Below, piece by piece: positions 24,483 to 30,119 of a stretch of DNA of 30,119 nt. The position numbers and the translations under genes are program-made. Below the pieces are notes generated by a model. It worked only from the letters and a program-made list of their open reading frames with translations. It did no database searches and was not told the DNA's origin. How positions within the stretch are numbered: the stretch's first letter is position 1; each line of letters begins with the position of its first letter. Origin of the DNA: JACMNW01 sp043721855. GTDB lineage: Bacteria; Pseudomonadota; Alphaproteobacteria; Rhodobacterales; Rhodobacteraceae. The DNA lies in the NCBI GenBank assembly GCA_043721855.1, contig JAYSPY010000036.1, forward strand, positions 1 to 30,119, written 5' to 3'.

Positions 24483-25255
24483 CCGGCTCGCCGATCATCA
24501 CCTTAAACCGGGTGCAAAAGCGCTTTGGCAAAGACATTCTGGCGGTGGAAAGCATGTCGCTGACCATCAACCAAGGCGATTTCATATCTTTTCTCGGGCC
24601 ATCGGGCTGTGGCAAATCCACAGCATTAAAGATGATTGCGGGACTGCTGCCGCTGACTGCAGGCACCATCACGATCACGCCGCCAGACCGAAAATCCGAA
24701 CAGGATCTGGCCTTTGTGTTTCAGGAACCGACCCTGATGCCCTGGGCCACGGTCGAAGATAACGTGTATCTTCCCCTGCGACTGGCGGGTATCAACCGCG
24801 CTCAGGCTGGCCCCCGCGTGCAAAAGGCGCTGGTCGATGTGGGGCTATCGAAATTTGCCGGAAGCTACCCGCGCGCGCTGTCGGGCGGCATGAAAATGCG
24901 GGTGTCGATTGCCCGCGCCATGGTGACGCAGCCGCGCATTCTGCTGATGGATGAACCCTTCGCGGCACTGGACGAGATGACCCGCGCCAAGCTCAACGAT
25001 GATGTCGTGCGCCTGGCCGCGACGCTGGGGCTGACGGTGGTGTTCGTCACCCATTCGGTGTTCGAATCCGTCTACCTGTCCAACCGCGTCGTGGTGATGG
25101 CCGCGCGTCCTGGGCGGGTTGCGGCGGAAATTGCGCTAAACGACCCTTGGCCAAGATCGGATGATTACCGTCTAAGCCCCGAATTTTCGCACCAATGCCG
25201 CCGCGTGTCGGACACGTTGAAAGGAACGTTGGATGCCAATGACATCGACCATTGA
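24479..25255 (+). CDS. ABC transporter ATPase, nitrate/sulfonate/pyrimidine-precursor type
   Basis: This 258-residue complete ATPase drives import with the permease downstream. Motifs in order are Walker A GPSGCGKST (40-48), Q-loop FQEPTLMPW (81-89), signature LSGGMKMRVSIARA (134-147), Walker B ILLMDEPFAALDE (154-166) and the H-loop VTHSVFES. FQEPTLMPW and MDEPFAALDEMTR are typical of the SsuB/TauB/ThiZ group that serves NMT1/THI5-type binding proteins. It begins by an ATGA overlap with the creatininase-family gene and overlaps the permease start by 23 nt. All catalytic residues are intact, in contrast to the decayed ATPase in the minus-strand operon. Confidence 0.93.
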   Translation: MTGSPIITLNRVQKRFGKDILAVESMSLTINQGDFISFLGPSGCGKSTALKMIAGLLPLTAGTITITPPDRKSEQDLAFVFQEPTLMPWATVEDNVYLPLRLAGINRAQAGPRVQKALVDVGLSKFAGSYPRALSGGMKMRVSIARAMVTQPRILLMDEPFAALDEMTRAKLNDDVVRLAATLGLTVVFVTHSVFESVYLSNRVVVMAARPGRVAAEIALNDPWPRSDDYRLSPEFSHQCRRVSDTLKGTLDANDIDH

Positions 25256-26090
25256 TCCCACCTTGGACGCAGCCCCGATCAACACCGAACACCTGATCCG
25301 GGCGCGGCGCGAGGCGGTATTGTCCTGGGTGATGCCGATTGTGACGATTTGCCTGGCGATTGCCGCGTGGGAATGGGCGGTGCGGCATTATGAAATTCCG
25401 CATTACCTGATCCCTGCGCCCAGCCTGATTGCCGAAACGCTGATGAAAGACGGGCCAAGCCTGATGGTATCGGCGTGGTTTACGGTGAAGCTGACCTTCA
25501 TGTCGCTGGGGCTGGCGATCATCGGCGGCGTGCTGCTAGGGGCGCTCTTCGCGCTGTCGCGGCCGGTTGAGATGAGCCTGTTTCCCTTTGCCGTGATCTT
25601 GCAAGTCACGCCCGTGGTGGCGATAGCGCCCTTGATCCTGATCTATGTGGACAGCACCTTTGCCGCCCTGCTGATCTGCGCGTGGATCGTGGCGTTCTTT
25701 CCGATCCTGTCCGGCACTGTCATGGGTCTGCGGTCTGCCGACCATAACCTGCGGGATTTGTTCACTTTGTACCGCGCCACGCCTTGGCAACGGCTGCGCT
25801 ATCTGCTGGCCCCGTCGGCCCTGCCCTATTTCATGTCGGCGCTGAAAGTGGCGGGCGGATTGTCGCTGATCGGGGCGGTGGTGGCGGAATTTGTGGCAGG
25901 GGCTGCGGGGCAGAACACCGGGCTTGCCAGCCGCATCATTGAATCGTCGTTCCGGTCAGAAATCCCCCGGATGTTTGCCGCACTGGTGCTGGTATCGGCG
26001 CTGGGAATCGTGATTTTCCTGATCACATCATGGCTGTCGCGCCGCGTGCTGGGCCATTGGCATGAAAGTGAGATCCGGCGTGATACCTGA
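25233..26090 (+). CDS. ABC transporter permease, SsuC/TauC/ThiX type
   Basis: This 285-residue inner-membrane permease forms the channel for the ATPase encoded just upstream. After a roughly 28-residue cytoplasmic tail there are about six hydrophobic segments, starting with VMPIVTICLAIAAWEWAV. The characteristic segment LQVTPVVAIAPLILIYV and the ATPase-contact loop LRYLLAPSALPYFMSALKVAGGLSLIGAVVAEF (as a motif region around 195-228) place it in the nitrate/sulfonate/taurine permease family. AAGGA lies 8 nt before ATG 25233; a second ATG at 25239 is out of frame with it only by design of the ORF and is not preferred. It overlaps the preceding gene by 23 nt and the following one by 29 nt. Confidence 0.92.
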   Translation: MPMTSTIDPTLDAAPINTEHLIRARREAVLSWVMPIVTICLAIAAWEWAVRHYEIPHYLIPAPSLIAETLMKDGPSLMVSAWFTVKLTFMSLGLAIIGGVLLGALFALSRPVEMSLFPFAVILQVTPVVAIAPLILIYVDSTFAALLICAWIVAFFPILSGTVMGLRSADHNLRDLFTLYRATPWQRLRYLLAPSALPYFMSALKVAGGLSLIGAVVAEFVAGAAGQNTGLASRIIESSFRSEIPRMFAALVLVSALGIVIFLITSWLSRRVLGHWHESEIRRDT

Positions 26091-27252
26091 TCTGTCCCAC
26101 ATCCACCTTGATGGCCGCACCGTCGCCCTGCGGCTGGATCATGGGCGCATCGCGGCGATTGATGCGGCCCCCGGCCCGGCCACGCATGTGATCCTGCCGC
26201 TGCCGATTGACCCGCATGTGCATCTGGACAAGACCTTTACCGCGTATCGCTGCCGGGCGCTGCAACCGGGGCTTTTTGGCGCGATCGAGGCGATGGCGAC
26301 CGATAAGGTGAACTGGACCGAGGACGATCTGCGCGCCCGTATCGGCCAAGGGTTGCAGGACGCTTACGCCAATGGCGTATCTGCACTGCGCAGCCATGTG
26401 GATTGGACTGAATCGGGAATTACCCCATTAGCGTGGTCAGTGATGGCCGAGGCAATGCAAGACTGGCGCGGGCAGATGATCCTGCAACGCAGCGCCTTGG
26501 GCTCGATAGACCTGATTGGTGACGCGGATGAAGCGCCGAAAATTGCAGCGGCTGTTGCCAAAGATGGCGACACTCTGGGCGCGTTTGTCTATCGCAACGC
26601 CGATTTGGCCGCAAAGCTGGACCGGGTGTTTGCCCAAGGCGCGCGCTACGACCTGCGCCTTGATTTCCATGTCGATGAAGGGCTGGACCCCGAGGCGAAC
26701 GGGTTTGATACCATCGTCGCCCTGACCGCCAAATATCGCCTCGCAGGCCGGGTTCTGTGCGGGCATGCGTGTTCGCTGTCAATCCGGCCAGCGGGTGACG
26801 TGGCCCGCGTGATGGATGCGGCTGCAAGTGCCGGTGTGGCGCTGACGGTGCTGCCGTCGACCAATCTTTACCTGCAAGACATGACCCCCGGTCGCACGTC
26901 CCGGCTGCGCGGTCTGGCCCCGGTGCATGAACTGCGCGCCGCCGGCGTGCAGGTGCTGCTGGGCGCCGATAATGTGGCCGATCCGTTCTACCCCTACGGC
27001 ACCTACGACCCGCTGGATACGCTGCGCATAGCGGCGATTGCGGCGCATATTGAACCGGCAGAATGGCTGGATGCCATCACCACCGCGCCCGCCCTGGCGA
27101 TGGGTGTGCCCGCCCCGAAAATCGCCGTCGGCGCGCCTGCCGATTTCATCCTGATTGCCGGGGCAGACTGGCGATCCGCCATCAGCAACCCCCGTGCCCC
27201 CCGCCAGATTTACCGTGCCGGATTGGCGACAACACAGGATGCCGCCGCATGA
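26062..27252 (+). CDS. Cytosine deaminase (CodA)-like amidohydrolase
   Basis: This 396-residue metal-dependent hydrolase has the TIM-barrel amidohydrolase fold. Metal and catalytic residues match the CodA pattern: His52 and His54 in DPHVHLDKT, His203 and Glu206 in DFHVDEG, His235 in CGHAC and Asp303 in GADNVADPFYPYG. The last motif is close to HDDVFDPWYPLG of cytosine deaminase. It therefore probably deaminates or hydrolyses a nitrogen heterocycle, although other CodA relatives accept creatinine-like, isocytosine or triazine substrates. The start at ATG 26062 overlaps the permease by 29 nt and lacks a clear ribosome binding site; GTG 26080 is an alternative. It ends with an ATGA overlap into the FAD oxidase gene. 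Confidence 0.88.
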   Translation: MKVRSGVIPDLSHIHLDGRTVALRLDHGRIAAIDAAPGPATHVILPLPIDPHVHLDKTFTAYRCRALQPGLFGAIEAMATDKVNWTEDDLRARIGQGLQDAYANGVSALRSHVDWTESGITPLAWSVMAEAMQDWRGQMILQRSALGSIDLIGDADEAPKIAAAVAKDGDTLGAFVYRNADLAAKLDRVFAQGARYDLRLDFHVDEGLDPEANGFDTIVALTAKYRLAGRVLCGHACSLSIRPAGDVARVMDAAASAGVALTVLPSTNLYLQDMTPGRTSRLRGLAPVHELRAAGVQVLLGADNVADPFYPYGTYDPLDTLRIAAIAAHIEPAEWLDAITTAPALAMGVPAPKIAVGAPADFILIAGADWRSAISNPRAPRQIYRAGLATTQDAAA

Positions 27253-28616
27253 CCGTATCCGCCGAAACACTTGGCCTTTTCCGCGCCGCGATTGGCGATA
27301 TTCCCTGCCATGATGACCCGAAATATGTGGGTCTGAAATCAAAGGATTACTATTGGTATTCGCCAATCCTGACGGCAGACCTTGACGGCCTGTCCGCCCA
27401 ACTGGTCGTGCAACCCCGCACCGAGGCCGAGGTGATCACCATCGCCGCCGCCGTAGCCCACCACCGCATTCCGCTGACCATTCGCGGTGGCGGCACCGGA
27501 AACTACGGCCAATGCGTGCCGATGGAAGGCGGGGTTATTCTGGAAACCGTCAAGCTGGACCGGGTGATCAGCATCACCCCCGGCCGTGTGGTCTGCGAGG
27601 CCGGTGCGCGCATGGAAGGCGTGGAAAAGGCGGTTGCCGCCACCGGGCAAATGCTGTCGATGTTTCCATCGACCAAGCGGCTGGCGACGATGGCCGGATT
27701 TGTGTCGGGCGGGTCCGGCGGCATTGGCAGCCTTCGCAACGGTATGCTGCGCGATGGATCGAACATCACTTATGTGCGGATTGTCACGGTGGAGCCGGAA
27801 CCGCAGATCATCGAGTTGCACGGCGCGGATATTCTGAAAGTGCAGCACGCTTATGGCACCAACGGCATCATCACCGCCATGGATTATGCGCTGGTGCCGC
27901 AGACCGACTGGCTGCACACGACGGCACTGTTTGATGGCTACGACGCCGCCTTGCGCTTTGCCGCTGCCGCCCAAAGTGAAGGGCTGGATTGCTTTTTGAT
28001 GACCGTGGTGGAGCGCCGCTTTGCGCGGTTCTACAAGCGCCTCGCGGACTATTTCCCGGCAGGTAAAGACGCCGTATTCTCAATGGTAGCGCCCGATGCA
28101 GCCCCGGCATTTGCCGCATTCGTGGCCAAACACAAGGGCCAGATCACCTTGCAAAAGACCTTGCATGAAATAGAGGCCGCCAATCTGCCCCCCGCCTGGG
28201 AATGCGGCTGGAACCACACCACCTTGCAGGCGCTGAAGGTGGAACCCGGCATCTGGACCTATCTGCAACTGGCCTATCCGCACCCTTTTGACCCGGCCCT
28301 CGTGATGCGCCAAATCGCGCGCTACGGCGATGAGGTGTATTTTCACCATGAGATGGCGCGCATGGGCGGCGAGGTGCAGATCTTCGCCCTGCCGCTTCTG
28401 CGCTGGGTCAGCCGCGAACGGACCTACGCGATTATCGAGGAAATGGAACGGCTTGACGGATGCACCATCTATGACCCGCATGTCATTACCATTGAAGACG
28501 GCGGCATGAAGACCATCGAAACCAGCCAGATAGATTTCAAGAAACAGGCCGATCCGTATGGCCTGATGAATCCGGGCAAAACCCGGGGCTGGACGCCAGA
28601 TATGGCAAAGACGTGA
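27249..28616 (+). CDS. FAD-binding oxidase/dehydrogenase, GlcD (VAO/PCMH) family
   Basis: This 455-residue flavoprotein belongs to the vanillyl-alcohol-oxidase/PCMH superfamily, of which glycolate oxidase subunit GlcD and D-lactate dehydrogenase are members. The FAD-binding domain has VVQPRTEAEV (53-62), the pyrophosphate loop IRGGGTGNYGQ (78-88) and FVSGGSGGIGSLRNGMLRD (151-169). The C-terminus ends in DPYGLMNPGKTRGW, the usual family end motif. No iron-sulfur Cys cluster or signal peptide is present, so it is a soluble cytoplasmic enzyme. ATG 27249 overlaps the CodA-like stop as ATGA; the upstream in-frame extension to 27063 is a shadow. It probably oxidises a hydroxy-acid, alcohol or amine product formed by the hydrolases of the operon. 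The substrate is not identifiable. Confidence 0.88.
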   Translation: MTVSAETLGLFRAAIGDIPCHDDPKYVGLKSKDYYWYSPILTADLDGLSAQLVVQPRTEAEVITIAAAVAHHRIPLTIRGGGTGNYGQCVPMEGGVILETVKLDRVISITPGRVVCEAGARMEGVEKAVAATGQMLSMFPSTKRLATMAGFVSGGSGGIGSLRNGMLRDGSNITYVRIVTVEPEPQIIELHGADILKVQHAYGTNGIITAMDYALVPQTDWLHTTALFDGYDAALRFAAAAQSEGLDCFLMTVVERRFARFYKRLADYFPAGKDAVFSMVAPDAAPAFAAFVAKHKGQITLQKTLHEIEAANLPPAWECGWNHTTLQALKVEPGIWTYLQLAYPHPFDPALVMRQIARYGDEVYFHHEMARMGGEVQIFALPLLRWVSRERTYAIIEEMERLDGCTIYDPHVITIEDGGMKTIETSQIDFKKQADPYGLMNPGKTRGWTPDMAKT

Positions 28617-28638
28617 ACCCATCAGGAAAGGATTAATT

Positions 28639-29643
28639 ATGAAATCAACACTGATCGCCGCGATTGCGGCAACGGTTTTGGCTACGGCAGGCATGGCCAC
28701 CGAAGCTATGGCACAAGACAAAGTGACCTTTGGCACCAATTGGCTGGCCCAAGGCGGGCATGGCGGTTTTTATCAGGCTTTGGCCGACGGCACCTATGCC
28801 AAATACGGGCTGGATGTCACCATCGAACAGGGTGGCCCACAGGTAAACAACCGCCCCATGCTGGCGGCAGGCAAGCTCGATTTTCTGATGGCGGGCAACC
28901 TGTTGCAATCCATGGACAATGTGCGCAACGGCATTCCGACCATCGTGGTTGCCAGCTACTTCGAAAAAGACCCGCAGATTTTGATGGCACACAAAGGCGA
29001 ATACAAATCCTTCGAGGATCTGGCCAACGCCCCGCAGATTCTGATCGGCAAGGATGGGCAGTTCAGCTTCTGGCAATGGCTGGTCAAGGCCAAGGGCTTC
29101 AAGGATGAAAGCCTGCGCCCCTACGGCTATAACATGGCGGAATTCTTGCAAGACCCCAAAATGGTGCAGCAGGGCTATGCCACGTCAGAGCCGAACGGCG
29201 CCCGTGCCCAAGGTGCCGACCCTGAGGTGTTCGTGCTGGCCGATTATGGCTGGAACACCTATTCCACCACGATCGAGGCGCGCACGGAAATGGTGGAAAC
29301 CAACCCCGATCTGGTGCAGCGTTTCATCGATGCGTCCACAATCGGCTGGTATAACTACCTGTACCACGACAATACCGCCGCCAATGCCGCGATCATGGCT
29401 GCCAACCCCGATCAGACGATTGAATTGCTGACCGCCGAAGTGGCTGCGATGAAAGAATACGGCATCATGGGCTCTGGATCACAGGCCGAAATGGGCATCG
29501 GTGCCATTGATATGGCCCGCGTGCAGGGCTTTTACGATCTGGCCGTTTCAAGCGGAATTCTTGAAGCCGGCTCCGTCGATGTGACAAAAGTTGCCACCAC
29601 GCAGTTCGTGAACAAAAAAGTCGGCATGGATTTGTTGCCTTGA
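28639..29643 (+). CDS. ABC substrate-binding protein, NMT1/THI5-like (ThiY type)
   Basis: This 334-residue periplasmic binding protein completes the operon's transporter. A signal peptide runs to about residue 25 (ATEAMA before QDKV). The mature start TFGTNWLAQGGHGGFYQALADGTYAKYGLDV is the NMT1/THI5-like domain signature also seen in ThiY and RibY, which bind pyrimidine thiamine precursors and riboflavin. NNRPMLAAGKLDFLMAG and GYATSEPNGARAQG are further binding-lobe segments. AAGGA with a 7-nt gap supports ATG 28639, 22 nt after the oxidase stop. Encoding the binding protein late in the operon, after two catabolic enzymes, is unusual but not unique. The family suggests a flat, heteroaromatic or ring-containing ligand; taurine- or nitrate-type ligands remain possible. 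Confidence 0.92.
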   Translation: MKSTLIAAIAATVLATAGMATEAMAQDKVTFGTNWLAQGGHGGFYQALADGTYAKYGLDVTIEQGGPQVNNRPMLAAGKLDFLMAGNLLQSMDNVRNGIPTIVVASYFEKDPQILMAHKGEYKSFEDLANAPQILIGKDGQFSFWQWLVKAKGFKDESLRPYGYNMAEFLQDPKMVQQGYATSEPNGARAQGADPEVFVLADYGWNTYSTTIEARTEMVETNPDLVQRFIDASTIGWYNYLYHDNTAANAAIMAANPDQTIELLTAEVAAMKEYGIMGSGSQAEMGIGAIDMARVQGFYDLAVSSGILEAGSVDVTKVATTQFVNKKVGMDLLP

Positions 29644-29658
29644 TATAGGAGCCGGGCC

Positions 29659-30119
29659 ATGCGCGTTTTGGTGATTTTCTGCCATCCAAGCAGCCAAAGC
29701 TATGGCGCGGCCTTGTATGAAATTGCCTGTCGCACCTTGCGTGCGGCGGGCCACGACTTGCGCACGCATGATCTGTACCGCGAAGGCTTTGATCCCGTGC
29801 TAAGCGCCGCAGAATGGGATCAATATCTGACCCACCCCGAACGCAATCAGGTCACACAGGCAGGCCACGTCGCCGATCTGCAATGGGCCGAAGGCTTGGT
29901 CGTGATCTATCCCACCTGGTATTACGGCGTGCCTGCCATGCTGAAGGGCTGGCTGGAACGGGTCTGGCTGCCCGGCGTGACGTTCGAAATTGCCACCGGA
30001 AAGCAGCGAAGGCCACGCCCGAAGCTGCAAAATATCAAGCTGCTCGTCGGCATCACAACCTCCGGCTCGCCTTGGTGGTGGATCAAGGTGATCCGCGATC
30101 CGGGGCGCAGCATGTGGAC
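29659..30119 (+). CDS. NAD(P)H-dependent flavin oxidoreductase, flavodoxin-2 fold (partial)
   Basis: The first 153 residues of a flavodoxin-like NAD(P)H oxidoreductase (MdaB/KefF/NQO1 relatives) are present; the 3' end is outside the window. The FMN-phosphate loop is seen in VLVIFCHPSSQSYGAAL. The second flavin motif is IYPTWYYGVPAMLKGWLERVWLPGVTF, the PxWWxxPAxLKGWxDR type of this family, and GITTSGSPWWW follows. AGGAG with an 8-nt gap supports ATG 29659, 15 nt after the binding-protein stop, so it belongs to the same operon. It could supply reduced flavin or reduce a quinone or nitro-type intermediate. Its exact role is not visible. Confidence 0.88.
   Translation, partial: MRVLVIFCHPSSQSYGAALYEIACRTLRAAGHDLRTHDLYREGFDPVLSAAEWDQYLTHPERNQVTQAGHVADLQWAEGLVVIYPTWYYGVPAMLKGWLERVWLPGVTFEIATGKQRRPRPKLQNIKLLVGITTSGSPWWWIKVIRDPGRSMW

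Noticed and set aside
1..30119. CRISPR array, insertion sequence, prophage or attachment site
   Set aside because: No spaced direct repeats, transposase, integrase or phage genes were seen; the only clear repeat is the 15-bp one at 2054-2108.

Overview
The window reads as chromosomal DNA of a GC-rich alphaproteobacterium, most likely a Rhodobacteraceae/roseobacter-type organism. The reasons are an OpgC-type glucan succinyltransferase next to opgG and opgH, a Fur/Mur-type regulator, many overlapping ATGA/TGATG gene junctions, and a mix of ABC-transporter and catabolic operons. I see no rRNA, tRNA, insertion sequence or CRISPR array. The taxonomic call is inference from gene content.

Layout. 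(1) 1-1162, minus: a Rieske oxygenase alpha subunit, then the first codons of another gene leaving the window. (2) 1388-2319, plus: a secreted PHB-depolymerase/feruloyl-esterase-like hydrolase split by a frameshift at a T7 run, with a 15-bp tandem repeat. (3) 8334-2362, minus: an osmoregulated periplasmic glucan operon, TPR protein (TTC38/StaR-like)-opgC-opgG-opgH. (4) 12769-8533, minus: phosphomannomutase, then a ThDP enzyme overlapping a class III CoA-transferase gene. (5) 12770-13516: an AT-richer stretch with no recognisable gene. (6) 14997-13517, minus: a GntR/FadR regulator, a Fur/Mur regulator and a small unknown ORF. (7) 21036-15098, minus: ThuA and a Gfo/Idh/MocA oxidoreductase, then a decayed peptide-type ABC transporter (broken binding protein, ATPase lacking its Walker A half, and a permease that is an OppB/OppC chimera), then a class V aminotransferase. 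(8) 21283-30119, plus: a tightly coupled operon of a transketolase/AceE-like ThDP enzyme, a creatininase-family amidohydrolase, an NMT1/THI5-type ABC transporter (ATPase, permease, binding protein), a cytosine-deaminase-like amidohydrolase, a GlcD-type FAD oxidase and a flavodoxin-fold NAD(P)H oxidoreductase cut by the window edge.

The best candidate for an undescribed system is region 8. It looks like one transcription unit that imports a small, probably nitrogen-containing cyclic compound and breaks it down by hydrolytic ring opening or deamination, flavin-dependent oxidation and ThDP-dependent carbon-carbon chemistry. The substrate cannot be read from sequence. The most unusual structural observation is the in-frame OppB/OppC hybrid permease inside the decayed transporter of region 7.
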